The position numbers and the translations under genes are program-made. A stretch of 64,000 bases of DNA from Shinisaurus crocodilurus. Taxonomy: Eukaryota > Chordata > Lepidosauria > Squamata > Shinisauridae. The notes beneath the pieces were generated by a model, which was given only the letters and a program-made list of their open reading frames with translations, did not search any database and was not told where the DNA came from. Shown here piece after piece: positions 1 through 9,905 of the stretch (its first letter is position 1; every line of letters begins with the position of its first letter). The DNA lies in the NCBI GenBank assembly GCA_021292165.1, contig CM037879.1:39338339-39402338 (forward strand), in the 5' to 3' direction.

Positions 1-61
1 AAGTTTATCATGATGAGTGGGTTTCCTTTGCCATTCGCAGCTAATGTTTACATATAGGAGG

Positions 62-193
62 TTGGATCCAGATTTAGTCATACTTAGAGAAGACCCAATG
101 AAATCAATAGTACTTGAATTGGTCATGAATGACAAACTCAAGTCCCACTGATCTCAATGGGTCTGCTCTAAATACGACTAAATCTGGATCCAA
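62..193. mobile_element. MITE-like element with 36-bp terminal inverted repeats
   Basis: The two ends are inverted copies of a sequence starting TTGGATCCAGATTTAG. The 36-bp arms differ at about three positions. The interior also folds back loosely. No clear target-site duplication is visible, so the superfamily is unassigned. No coding capacity. Confidence 0.6.
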
Positions 194-955
194 TCTGAGA
201 TGTTCTTAAGGTTATGATTTCCATTGTGTCTGATTTGCCAATTTTTATAAAATGGAGGAAGAAAAAAAGTTACTATGTTTGGTTTTTTAAAATAGTCCCC
301 CCTTTTTCTTTTTTCTTAAAAAAAAAAAAAGGTTTTCTGGCTGTTGTACAGTTTGCAAGATTTCGCCACGTAAACAAACCGTTTCTTTTCAAGTCATCTG
401 TTCTTGGCTCTCTGAGTTTGTACAAATCTTTTATGTGCTCATTTCACCTAGATATGTTGAGTCCTAGTCCTTAAGAGTATGTGGGTTGCTTTATATTTCC
501 GCCAAAAGCTTCAGAAGTACATTGCAGAAATACCGCAAGCAGGGGTGGGGTGCCCCCCCACCCGACTACTGATAAATAAAGCAGGACAGATACAAAAGCT
601 CAGTGGCTTCCCCAACTGCCTGTCACATGTCACACAAGTGGCATTTGGACATATGGCCACCCACCCTCTGCTAGCTAAGCAATGTTCCGTGTGTAAGCTT
701 CCCAGGGGGAGACTGTCATTGACTCAGCATGTAATTGCCCTACTGTAACAAAGCGGGGACCAGGAGGAAGATGATGACAATAAATCACCCGTCAAAAGAT
801 GAAGGACTTTTCCTAAAGTAGCTTCTTTCCTTCAGTTTCTGTGAAACTGGACTTTGGACTGTGACGATCCATGACTTTAGACCACATACAATCCATTATG
901 AGGGATTTTGTGCCTGCTTTCTAATTTAAACTGTTTGCAAGAGAATGCAGGGTTT
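194..955. other. No gene or repeat recognised
   Basis: AT-rich sequence with homopolymer runs (poly-A near 318-330). Short open frames (214-474, 479-748) have no recognisable domain and look random. Confidence 0.4.
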
Positions 956-956
956 T

Positions 957-982
957 AAGAGAAAGAGAGAGAGAGAGAGAAT
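957..982. repeat. (GA)n microsatellite
   Basis: A short, slightly interrupted run of GA dinucleotides. Confidence 0.8.
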
Positions 983-1068
983 AACAAAACAGGCCTAATG
1001 TTCATCTCAATATTAATGTGGAAGTACTGATGTTTTAATGTTATCATTGTAAATGGCCCCGGGCGCCT

Positions 1069-1132
1069 GGCTTCTTGGCCTTTTGACTAAGATCCAGTGT
1101 AATATCTGTTCTTATCAGTTTAATATATGATA
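1069..1132 (+). pseudogene. U2 snRNA 5'-end fragment (head of a U2-L2 chimera)
   Basis: The sequence follows the first ~65 nt of vertebrate U2 snRNA with a few substitutions. It includes the segments CTTCTTGGCCTTTTGACTAA, ATATCTGTTCTTATCAG and TTTAATATATGATA, which cover the branch-point-recognition region. The match stops abruptly and the sequence passes straight into the 3' end of an L2 LINE. It is not a working snRNA gene because the rest of U2, including the Sm site and 3' stem-loops, is missing. It is either a snRNA-headed SINE (such SINEs are known from reptiles) or a one-off template-switch retrocopy. Confidence 0.8.
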
Positions 1133-1200
1133 AACTGCCCAGAGAGCTTCAGCTAATGGGCAGTACGGAAATGTAATAAATAAATAAACAAATAAACTAA
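1131..1200 (+). mobile_element. L2 LINE 3' terminal segment with AATAAA-type tail
   Basis: Contains the L2-type 3' end reading CTGCCCAGAGAGCTTC and then a (TAAA)n-like tail. The same terminal segment ends the L2 copies near 14420 and 51200. It is fused directly to the U2 fragment, and the shared letters TAAAC at the junction fit a template switch. Confidence 0.7.
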
Positions 1201-1389
1201 TAATTTTATTTATTTATTTATTTATTTAATACATTTTTTTAAAATAGGCAGAGGGTGTGATTTATAAATTTCATAAATGACACCGTAAAACAGGAAATAA
1301 TATTAAACTGTTAGAATATTAATTTATATTACGTGTTATGGGATCATTACTATTAATAATAGCTTTCTTTTTCATACACAAACTCAGAA

Positions 1390-2165
1390 GTGTGTCCTTA
1401 ATTCACAGCCAATATAAGGCCCAGCCCCTCTGCAGAGGCGCCTTGAGAAATCGTGGGATCTGATTCTGACTCAGATAAGGAGCAGGAGGAGGGGGCTGAA
1501 ATGGCTGAGGTTTCGCGGGAACAGCAACTGGAGTTGGGTGGGAATGTTTTGGATAGCCCTGAAAGCCATTGCGAAACTGTGGGAACAAAGATACCAAAGG
1601 AGGAGGAGAGGGAGGAGGGACTAGAGGTTACAGACCCCAGAGTTAGGGGTCAAATGAGGAGGGAGGAGCAGCATAATCTAGCACGCCGGTCAAAGAGATT
1701 CGCTGCCCAAGCGACTTCCCCAGTAAAGGATCCTCCCTAAGAGCAGGGCGTGGTTAGCACAGCAAGCCTGAACGGGAGGGCTGTAACCATTTCCCATTAG
1801 TCTAGTACAGTGTTCTCCAACCTTGGGTCCCCAGATGTTTTTGGCCTACAACTCCCAGCTGGGGCATGCTGGGAGTTGTAGGCCAAAAACGTCTGGGGAC
1901 CCAAGATTGGAGAACACTGGTCTAGTATCAACTTTCTTTCCATGGGCTGCTTTATTTTCAGAAGCTAGCTATTCCCCTTGCCAACACAACTTGTCTCTTT
2001 TATAGCCATTGTTTGTAACCTGATCTACTACTTTGCCTGAAGCAAGACTACCTCATTGGTACTTTTTGCATAAATAAAGTTAGTTACTCTGAATCACCCA
2101 GACTCAGAAACTTGTTTGTAGCGAGAAGCAAAGTGACCGCCCTTGACAGACAGCCCTGCTGATTA
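1390..2165 (+). mobile_element. Possible LTR-like repeat with a 95-codon acidic open frame
   Basis: A CCAAT/TATA-like stretch (around 1408-1422) is followed by an open frame (1453-1740, 95 codons, Glu/Asp-rich then Arg/Lys-rich, no recognised domain). An AATAAA signal near 2071 lies in a context that resembles the R-U5 end of an LTR. A hAT palindrome (1808-1919) is nested inside. No flanking duplication or primer-binding site could be fixed, so the LTR reading is a guess. The frame could be a gag-like remnant or chance. Confidence 0.3.
1808..1919. mobile_element. hAT-type palindromic MITE, TSD gtctagta
   Basis: Begins CAGTGTTCTCCAACCTTGGG and ends with its reverse complement, so the element is one long hairpin. 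It is flanked by a perfect 8-bp direct repeat gtctagta (1800-1807 and 1920-1927). An 8-bp duplication plus CAGTG termini are hAT hallmarks. The TA at the centre of the duplication fits the Buster-type preference (nnnTAnnn). One to three mismatches separate the arms, so it is slightly older than the 9763 copy. Confidence 0.9.
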
Positions 2166-2238
2166 AAATGGACTTTTACCAATGAATCAGCTAAAGAGCC
2201 TTTCAATTAATAAACTGGAAAAAGCCTATCAGTTAAAC

Positions 2239-2531
2239 CAGAGGTGGGGAACCTCAGGCATGGGGTCCAAAACTGGCCCTTTGGGGTTCCCAAAATGGCC
2301 ATGTCCCTTTCCCAGATTTTGTGCAGCTTCCCTCCTATTCTAAAAGCTTGGAATGCCTCTCCTAAGTCTTAGTCACTTGCAGTAAGAGCTTTAAGCTACA
2401 ATCTGCTGGTGTGTTTTGCATTTTTGCCCCTCCCTTTTGCTTTTGGCTCCACCTATCACTGGAATGCAGCCCCTCAGAGCTTCTCTGAAATTGAATTTGG
2501 CCTTTGGGCTGAAAGAGCTTCCTCACCCCAG
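2239..2531. mobile_element. hAT non-autonomous element, TSD agttaaac
   Basis: Starts CAGAGGTGGGGAACCTC and ends TTCCTCACCCCAG. A perfect 8-bp duplication agttaaac flanks it (2231-2238 and 2532-2539). 293 bp, no open frame, CAG/CTG termini. Confidence 0.88.
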
Positions 2532-2559
2532 AGTTAAACCAATGAAGGCTGCAGTGTTA

Positions 2560-2642
2560 TGCATGCTTACCTAGCAGTAAGGCTCCTTGAACTCAGTGGG
2601 ACTTACTTCTGAGTTGATATGCCTAGGATTGCAGGGTAACGT
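2560..2642. mobile_element. Fragment of a MITE carrying the ACTTACTTCTGAGT motif
   Basis: Contains CAGTGGGACTTACTTCTGAG and CCTAGGATTGCA, a pattern that recurs in decayed form near 34160, 44835 and 57240. This marks a dispersed short element. One side only is preserved here. Confidence 0.45.
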
Positions 2643-3005
2643 TCGGAGCCCTAGTAACATTGATAACTGCTATTATTGCAACTACTTAATGTTATGATTA
2701 ATATTAGGGCTGCAACTTTAGTTGGTTTAATTGAAAGACTCATTTTAGCCAGTAGGGCTGTGAACGAAGAGCACACGTGTGTGATTATAGAAAGAAATTG
2801 AAAGATTAAAAATGAAAAGATGGCCTTGGATAATGAGTGGGGAGGTGTTGTTTATTAAATGGAAATACTTTCCCCAAAAAGACACCTACACTGAGAATTT
2901 GATAATATGCACATTTATGTATATATGATTGATTAATTAGTGAATTAACTGGATAAATTATTCAGTTCATTGACTGAAACTATTCTTCTTTTTATTCTTA
3001 TTTAG

Positions 3006-3090
3006 CATTTCTGCACATTGTCATTTGGAGTGCAGAATGCAGAATTACACGAAGAATGCAACAAGAACAGAATTAAACCACATTTAAAAG
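3006..3090 (+). other. Candidate cryptic or real exon (85 nt)
   Basis: A strong pyrimidine tract ending in AG (TTCTTCTTTTTATTCTTATTTAG, 2983-3005, described here as a motif only) precedes the segment. A donor-like AAAAG/GTACGG follows it. One frame is open across all 28 codons (it starts H-F-C-T-L-S and ends K-P-H-L-K). The other two frames contain stops. I do not recognise the peptide. An open frame of this length is expected by chance fairly often, so this is only a candidate. Confidence 0.22.
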
Positions 3091-3189
3091 GTACGGTACT
3101 ACATCTGTTGCTGCGGCTTGATCATCTCAAGTTGTTGTTTATCTTTTGCCTGAGAACTTGGTTCACAAAATATAAGTGACTTCCTCCAT

Positions 3190-3400
3190 TGATATCATCT
3201 TCTTGTCTTTTATTTCCTGTTGGTCTCCCTTTAACTCCCATCAACTGAACCGAGCACACAAGCAATCTTTGAAGATGTGCTTATAGAGATTTGCTTTATT
3301 CCCACACCTCCAGTAATTTTTCATCTTCTTACAGCGGGTTCTACACAGCCTTTGCATTGTCTGGTGCCATCTGTTTAGCATTTGAAACAAGAACTGCCTG
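3190..3400 (-). mobile_element. Possible decayed L1-type ORF2 tail
   Basis: The minus-strand translation contains a stretch with N-R-W-H-Q-T, then K-M-K-N-Y-W-R-C-G and H-I-F-K-D-C. This loosely resembles the W-R-C-G...H-x-W-W-x-C region near the C-terminus of vertebrate L1 ORF2. Weak match, short and without a tail. Confidence 0.2.
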
Positions 3401-4013
3401 AGATTTGCCTCCGACGCCCCGTTAGCCCCATGTTATGCTACACCATAAGCTTTCGTCGTACCGTTTCTTCCCACTTCATTTCTTTTCCTGCTTTATCTAG
3501 CAAGAAGGATTGGATCGCAAAGTTAGGTGACTGTGATCCGGTGATGGTAACCTTGTGTTGCATTATCTCAAGAAGTAGTGTACTAGCATCTATCCAAACC
3601 CAAGTGGATGAGAGCTAGCAAGTGGTGTATTCATCTCATCTCCATTTTCCTTTGCTGAAACAAAGGTACTCTGTGGAGCATACAGCAAGGCAGCTACATA
3701 ACCAATTAATTAACCAGAGCCTATTCATAAGGCTAGGGACTTGCCCAATTAACTACTCTGCTTTGAAGCAGCAATTAACACTTTAATCTGATCACCACAC
3801 CAAGTCATTAACTGAAGCAGTTTTCTTTGATAGATGAGGCACACTTTTTTTTTCTTGATTAAAACTGAAGGATTAAAATTAAACATTAAAATTAAAGCAA
3901 GGATTGCCCCCATAAGGTGCACATTGAGAGTTTGAAGGAGTAAGAACAACCTCAGCTGAGCCCTGTCATCTGTCATGCCTAAGTCACTGTCCTGGGTGTG
4001 TCTTCTCTGAGAA

Positions 4014-4205
4014 GATGGACCGTGGCTGTGGTGGTAGAGCACATGCTTTGCATGCAGAAGTTCCCTGGTCCAATCCCTGGCATCTCCAGTTGGACAAAAA
4101 GGGTCAGGCAGAAGGTGATGGGAAAACCCACTGCCTGAGATCCTGGAAAGCCACTGCCAGTCAAGACGCTAGGCTAGATGTGTATGGCAGCTTCCTAGGG
4201 AGTTC
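4014..4205 (+). mobile_element. tRNA-Ala-derived SINE
   Basis: The head matches tRNA-Ala(TGC). It has an A-box-like GTGGTAGAGCACATG, anticodon region CTTTGCATG, a B-box-like TGGTCCAATCCCTGG and the acceptor-side GGCATCTCC. The body contains CACTGCCTGAGATCCTGG and GCTAGATG, and the end reads CAGCTTCCTA. The same family occurs at 8585 (minus), 28152 (plus) and 63838 (minus, tail only). It is not a tRNA gene because the folded arms are mutated. Confidence 0.8.
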
Positions 4206-5111
4206 GAAGGCACCTCTACAACAAGCGTGCCTGAAAGATCTGAACTACCCAATGCAAAGATATAGAAAAATTACCGACAGCCCTCCCTCCCCGATGAAAC
4301 CAGGAAGGCGGATCATGCAGAAAGGCAGCAAGCAGCCTCTGCTGTGTCTGACTATTTTAGGCTCACATGAGCCTTTAATTGTTTAAGTTACTGTCAGGAG
4401 CTGCTGGGAGTTGAACTGATAGTCTTTGGATCTGTGTGCGGCTGCCCCGTGTGGTGAGCCAGTGAAATGCAAGTTGAGGCATCTATCTGGGCATTGAAAT
4501 GCCCTCAGCCTCTGGACTGAGTCTACTCACCCAGGCTGGCAACTGGATCCCCCTGGACAGTAGGGAATAATATAAGAGGACTTTCTGTTCCATTTGAGCT
4601 TTGCCCAAGCAACATGGACTTTCTGAGCAACATGGACTTTCTGAGCAACATGGACTTTCTGTTTGTGGATCCTTCCGTTGTTCTTTGGTTCTGGTTTCTG
4701 TTTTGCTCTTCATTCCTGCCTTGTGATTGTCCTTTGGTCCTTCTGACATACTCCTTAGTCCCGACTTCTCCTGGCTTCGTCCTTCTACTCTGATTCTCTG
4801 GCACATCTCCTGGTTTCTGCTCAATTCCTGGTTCTATAGCCCAGCCCTGACAGGCCGAATGCTTAGGAATTACGTACCAGGCCTTATGCTTGCAGCCTGA
4901 CTCATCACACTGAATGCTGGCAAAATGGGGGGGGGGGGAAGAAAAAGAAAAGAAATGGATCTTGCAGGAAGGATTCATGAGCAGGAGGCAGAAAGAATCC
5001 ATTCTAGCCCGTGGTATATGCTAGTTCTCCTTCATGGTATGTGGACCTACATGGTTACCATGGTCAGAGAAGTTTATTGGGTAACATCTAACATGGGATC
5101 ATAGTAAAAGT
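4206..5111. other. No gene recognised; contains a small tandem repeat
   Basis: Minus-strand open frames at 4483-4824 and 4523-5002 overlap in different frames, have no domain and partly translate the tandem repeat at 4610. There is a poly-G run at 4926-4938. Nothing else recognised. Confidence 0.35.
4610..4661. repeat. 18-bp tandem repeat, ~2.9 copies
   Basis: The unit CAACATGGACTTTCTGAG is repeated perfectly twice and followed by a 16-bp partial third copy. Confidence 0.9.
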
Positions 5112-5246
5112 CAGTCTTTCCCAACCTTGGGTCTCCAGATGTTGTTGGAGCACAACCCCATCATCTCCAGTTAGTATGGCCAATGGTCAGGGATCATAGA
5201 AGTTGTAATCCAAGAATATCTGGGGACCCAAGGTTGGGAAAATCTG
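5112..5246. mobile_element. Older hAT-type palindromic MITE
   Basis: Starts CAGTCTTTCCCAACCTTGGG and ends in the inverted form. The arms have diverged and the loop reads like the common squamate palindrome with CCAATGGTCAGGGATCAT. It belongs to the same broad group as 1808-1919. The flanking duplication is imperfect (gtaaaagt versus gttgaatt). Confidence 0.7.
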
Positions 5247-5371
5247 GTTGAATTGGTTGAATTTAGTGACTTGGAAGTTCTGGTCAAACATTATAAATAT
5301 GGGATGCAGCATTTCATCAATTCACTGGTTAGATGAACTGATTAGATCAACTAAAAATGGTTAATCAGACA

Positions 5372-5394
5372 ACACACACACACACACACACACA
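5372..5394. repeat. (AC)n microsatellite
   Basis: Uninterrupted run of AC dinucleotides. Confidence 0.9.
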
Positions 5395-5577
5395 TACGTA
5401 GTATTTATAAAAACTGTTGTATTAGAAGAGGCACTCCACCTTTTCTTTTACACAGGAAGGAATGTCTCTTCTAAAATGGCCCCATTGTGAGACATGACTG
5501 CATGGCTAACAGATGAAGCTAGAGAGGGCTATTGGTTGGAGTCAAAAGAAGTTCTTTATCACAGAATCTGAGCCCCA

Positions 5578-6291
5578 GTCCTCATCATCATCATCAGGCG
5601 ATCACTCGTGACCGAGTAAGATTGTCTTCCAGGATAAAAAAATTTACAAAAAGAAAAATTTTAAAAGGAGGAAATTCTAAAGAAAATTGTGTAGACTCTA
5701 GCGATGGGTCCGTAAGTGACTGTGGAGGCCAATTCTAGATCCACACAGCTTCCCACAGTGAGGACACAGGTTACCAGATGGAAGATGGTCCTGTAAAGGA
5801 TTCGTTTGACGTGCTTTTCGCTTAGCACGTTTCTCCCTTTCACCTTGCACTCGGGTTTCTTCAAAGTCGATGGAACCTTTGTGAGAGGCCAACCTCCATT
5901 TAGATCGTTCATGGGCCAGAGCTTCCCAGTTTTCGATGTTTATATTGCATTTTTTTAGATTAGCCTTATGAACATCTTTAAACCTCTTATACTGACCACC
6001 AATATTCCACTTTCCATCCTTGAGTTGGGAATAAAATAACTGCTTTGGGAGACGGCAGTCAGGCATTTGAACAACATGACCGGTCCACTGAAGTTGGCGT
6101 TGAAGGATCATTTTTTCAACGCTAGTAGTCTTTGCTTCTTCCAGTACACTGACATTTGTTCACCTATCTTCCCAAGTAATTCGCAGGATTTTCTGGAGGC
6201 AACGTTGATGAAATCTTTCAAGGAGGTGGAAGTGACGTTTATAGATAGTCCATGTTTCGCAGGCATACAATAAAGTTGGTAATACAATGGC
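5578..6291 (-). mobile_element. 5'-truncated APE-type LINE, C-terminal part of ORF2 (copy A)
   Basis: On the minus strand this is the last ~230 codons of a non-LTR retrotransposon ORF2 plus a short 3' UTR ending in a (TGA)n-like tail at 5578-5596. The readable frame (6111-5698) contains L-Q-W-T-G-H-V and G-G-Q-Y-K-R-F-K-D, a basic region, and a final C2H2-like finger (C-P-H-C-G-K-L-C-G-S...H-S-H-L-R-T-H). Upstream residues continue in another frame, so at least one frameshift is present. It is colinear with the copies at 19768 and 45669. Confidence 0.85.
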
Positions 6292-8134
6292 TATGCTCTT
6301 CTTCACAAGCTTCATAAAGTTACATTCAGTGCTCTCAGCACCAGTGTGAAGGAGACCCTCCCCTCTAGATTCAGTTCGGGGAGTTAGTTAGCTATATCTC
6401 CCCATGCTGAAGCAACCATAGCCATCTGCATTGTTGAATCAGTGCAAGTAAAGACCTTATGCAGTGCAGGACTCTCACGCAAAGAGCAACGTTGTAGACC
6501 CCAAGCTACATCCAAAAAGTGGATCTCCAGTGGCCTCCCACTGATTAGCACCTGTAGCTTTCGATTTTGGTGCATCCGACCTGCAGATTGCACAGTGAAC
6601 CAGCTTTTTCTGAGCTGCGCAGATTCTGTGGCTTCTGGACTGTTTTTTGTTTTGTTTTTTACTTTGGGCGGGGGATCCATGCAAATTCACACTTGTGCTG
6701 CTGTGCACTAGCAGAAGTGTGCATTAATGCTGGCAAGCACTTGCACTAGTGTGTGTTTGTGCTAAGGTGCACTTATGCACATGGAATGAAGTTCTCGTAT
6801 ATCCTGAAATAAAAAACCAACTCCGTCAATTAGCGGGCGATGGAATGAAAGACGCCTGTCCATCTGTGAAACTCTAACGGAGCAGATGTAACAAAATTCG
6901 TACATCCCTAATGGGTGGGTGGGGGGGTTCAACTTTTTCTCCCCTGCCATAGTCCTGATGAAAATCACCCCACCACCAAATAGTTATTTGCATCAGAATG
7001 AAAGCTCCCATCAGCACCAATACAGTTTAAACTCTCCCTGCCCTGTGCCCTCTTGTGGCTGCTGTTTGCTGCCAATTAGGGTGCAAATAGATTGCTATTT
7101 GCACTGAATCAGGGCTCCTGAGTGGCTATATCTGCAGGGTAAAAAAGAAGAAGAGATACTTGCTTTAAACCAAGTATTTAGTGATGGAAACAGGGCAGAG
7201 CTGTCCAGGTGACAGAATTTGGCTGCCTGCTTCTCATGTCATTTTATGTTCCTGAAGAGTGATGTGTTTTCACATTACTTACTTCTTTTCCTTCCGACTG
7301 TGTATTGGACATCCAATATAGCTTGGCATTTCCTCAACAGAGTTAATAACAAGTACTATCATAAAAATGTCACTTAAATATTGGAGTTTGTTCTGTCTCT
7401 GAAGTGCATCTTTGAAGATGCTGGACTGAACAGAATGAGTTTAATTCTCTAGAGAGACATATACTGTAGCACAACCACATACAATAGCTACCGGCTCACT
7501 GAAAAGTTATAGACTTTCATATTTGTATGGCTCTTACAAAGACATAAAATCTTGAGCTGGGAAGTATTAGAGTATGAACATCTGGCAGTCAAGAATAGCC
7601 ATCTGATAATTCCTGGGAAGTAGGACTTCAGTGCAGCAAATGGAGGGATATATCAGGCATCGTCTGATAACAATAGCTTGATTGTCAGAGGTTGTTTTAT
7701 AATTCACGCCCCTGAAAAAAGACGAAGGGGAGGGATGTGCTTATTCTAGGAGGCAAGGAAAACGTTGACTGAGCCAGACAGATTCACAGTGTCATTTTTT
7801 AAGCAGAGACATTTAATCTGCATTTATGTTTGCAATGAGACAATCTGTACTCAGGCGAGAAATTTTCTGATTTACTAGGTTCATTCCCCCTCCCTCCCCC
7901 CATTTTTAAATCTGGAGATTGACGTACATTGCCAGACAGTCTTGAAATGACAGTCTGCCCATAAATGTTTGACTGTCCCTGAATCTTATGTTTCCGCCCA
8001 CCAAAGTGCAATAGCTGGGCCACAATCCAGAAGGCTACTTCAGACACACCTAACGGATTATGCATGTCCCTGGTGACTTTTGATTCTCCTTCTCCTTTTC
8101 CTGCTTCATGGAATAGTAGATTTCCGTGACAGTA
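6292..8134. other. No gene recognised
   Basis: Mostly repeat-poor sequence. A short palindromic remnant (CACTAGTG-type motifs) lies at 6700-6780, and a possible hAT end (ACATCCCTAAT) lies near 6903. Overlapping short open frames at 6384-6749 on both strands are mutually exclusive and featureless. Confidence 0.4.
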
Positions 8135-8459
8135 ACTGGATGCAGACAACACAATAACCCACACTCAAGGGCTGAGTATGGGTTGAGCGTGGGTTGTCGT
8201 CGAACCATGGGTTATTGTTGAAACATGGGTTATTGTGTTGTCTGAGCCCAGCTGTGCTAACATGCCATGGCTTGTGAACCATGAACAACTCATGAAGAGA
8301 ACCCATGGTTTGTTGTTGGGTTGGGCACTGTGGGTTGTTCACCATGGTATGTTATCTCGGCTGGGTTCAGACAACACAATAACCCATGTTTCAACGACAA
8401 CCCACACTCAGCCCGTACTCAACCCTTGAGTGCAAGTCATCGTTTTGTCTGAACCCAGT
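8135..8459. mobile_element. Triple-palindrome foldback element (copy 1)
   Basis: The outer ends are inverted (ACTGGATGCAGAC... and ...GTCTGAACCCAGT). Inside, the left ~120 bp and right ~105 bp are each palindromes built from ATAACCCACACTCAA and its complement. They are separated by a third palindromic core with CCATGG and AACAACCCATG. The same architecture occurs at 22462 and 61983. No consistent target-site duplication is visible, so the superfamily is unknown. Confidence 0.8.
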
Positions 8460-8584
8460 CCACGTGATATAGAGATTATCTTTGTATCAGCTGCCGCAAG
8501 GCAAGGCAGACATAGACATAATATGCGCTGGCATGTCTACCTTCAAAGATAGCAAAAAAACATTTAGCAGAAGCTCTCTCATAC

Positions 8585-8766
8585 CAGGCTGGACTATTTT
8601 CCCCATCTAGCTCAGTGTTGTCTACTGACAGCAGACCTCCAGGTTCTCACACAGAGAAAGGTCTTCATCTGCTACTTGATCCTTTTAACGGGAGATGCCA
8701 GGGATTGAACCTGGGACCTTCTGCATGCAAAGCAGGGGCTCTACTATGGAGCTACGGCCTCTCCCC
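8585..8766 (-). mobile_element. tRNA-Ala-derived SINE (copy 2)
   Basis: On the minus strand the head reads GGCCGTAGCTCCATAG, GCTTTGCATGCAGAAGG and CCAGGTTCAATCCCTGGC. The body ends with ACACTGAGCTAGATGG-type sequence. It abuts a truncated hAT MITE. Confidence 0.85.
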
Positions 8767-8768
8767 AT

Positions 8769-8911
8769 TCCTGAACTTTTGAGGAGCTATCCATGGTGGT
8801 GAACCCTACCCCCCAATAGGCTCAGCACCATGGATAGCTCCTTTAAAGTTCAGGCTGAAACTCGGAATGGATACACCATCCCACTGACATTGGAGCCACC
8901 AGCCTCCGCTG
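8769..8911. mobile_element. Left-truncated hAT foldback (GGAGGCTGGTG family)
   Basis: Contains GAGGAGCTATCCATGGTG and its inverted partner CACCATGGATAGCTCC, and the right end ...CCACCAGCCTCCGCTG. The left terminal ~60 bp are missing. The complete family member is 9415-9626. Confidence 0.8.
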
Positions 8912-8920
8912 AGTTTATTT

Positions 8921-8990
8921 ATATGAAGCATTTTTATGCCACTCCTCAGCCGGAGGAGGCTCCCGGATCAGCTTACATATAATCAATTAA
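8921..8990 (-). mobile_element. Possible LINE or SINE 3' tail
   Basis: Sequence such as TTTATTTATATGAAGCATTT followed by GCTTACATATAATCAATTAA resembles the decayed 3' end of an L2/CR1-type element on the minus strand. Low information. Confidence 0.3.
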
Positions 8991-9414
8991 ACAAGACAAT
9001 ATTGGAGTCCTATTGTGGTTTGTAGTTGTGCTGATGCAGTGATGGGCACATCCCATCTTACCGAGTGGCTGAAATGAGGGTCAGTGTGCTGCTGCTATGA
9101 ATAAGATGGGTATTGGAGACCCAGGTTCAACTACCTGCTTAGCCATAAGCTTCCTGGGGTGGCGGTGGTCTTGGGTAAGGCATTCTCCCCCAACAGAGCC
9201 TTCCTTACAGTCTTGTTCTGATTTGAATGACATGGGAGTAAAATGCTCAAGTGCAAGATCATTCGGAGGTCTGGGTGTCCTACGCAGGGTTATCCAAATG
9301 GCCATCACAACATCCCTGAGGTCAGATGAGAGGAAGTGACTGGCTGCGATAGGCAAGTCAGTCTCCACTCTGGATATACCCAAAAGGTGACTTACTACAA
9401 GTCTAGCTACAAGG

Positions 9415-9626
9415 CAGTGGAGGCTGGTGACACACCTATGTTAGTGGGGCTCCTTATCCATTGCAGCTTTTATTCTGAGCTTTATAGGAGCTATCCATGG
9501 TGCGCCGCGGTGGTGAACCTATTTTGGCGATGGAGTTCAGCACCACGGATAGCTCCTATGAAACTCAGAATGAAAGCAGCAATGGGTACGGAGCCCCACT
9601 AACACAGGAGTCACCAGCCTCCCCTG
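9415..9626. mobile_element. hAT foldback MITE, TSD ctacaagg
   Basis: Begins CAGTGGAGGCTGGTGAC and ends GTCACCAGCCTCCCCTG. A perfect 8-bp duplication ctacaagg flanks it (9407-9414 and 9627-9634). The middle folds back around GGAGCTATCCATGG. Reference copy for the partial members at 8769, 46633, 51456 and 55772. Confidence 0.93.
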
Positions 9627-9762
9627 CTACAAGGTACTCAGCCATTCTATGGAGGCTGCCTTCCTCAGGGCTCAGAGATCGGTTCCCTCTTGCCAGCATG
9701 TTCACTCTTCCCCTCCATCGACATCCCCCCCCAATTCAATCCTCATATGATACAGTCTATTA

Positions 9763-9897
9763 CAGTGTTCTCCAACCTTGGGTCCCCAGATGTTTTTGGC
9801 CTACAACTCCCAGCATGCCCCAGCCAGCTCTGCTGGCTGGGGCATGCTGGGAGTTGTAGGCCAAAAACATCTGGGGACCCAAGGTTGGAGAACACTG
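9763..9897. mobile_element. hAT-type perfect hairpin MITE, TSD gtctatta
   Basis: A 135-bp element made of two ~65-bp arms that are exact reverse complements around a 5-bp loop. The termini are CAGTGTTCTCC and GGAGAACACTG. A perfect 8-bp duplication gtctatta flanks it (9755-9762 and 9898-9905), again with TA at its centre. The identical arms suggest recent insertion or gene conversion. A transcript would fold into a long double-stranded hairpin. Confidence 0.95.
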
Positions 9898-9905
9898 GTC
9901 TATTA

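Noticed and set aside
4483..5002. Two overlapping minus-strand frames (113 and 159 codons)
   Set aside because: They share the same DNA in different frames, include a tandem repeat in translation, and show no domain, signal peptide or splice context.
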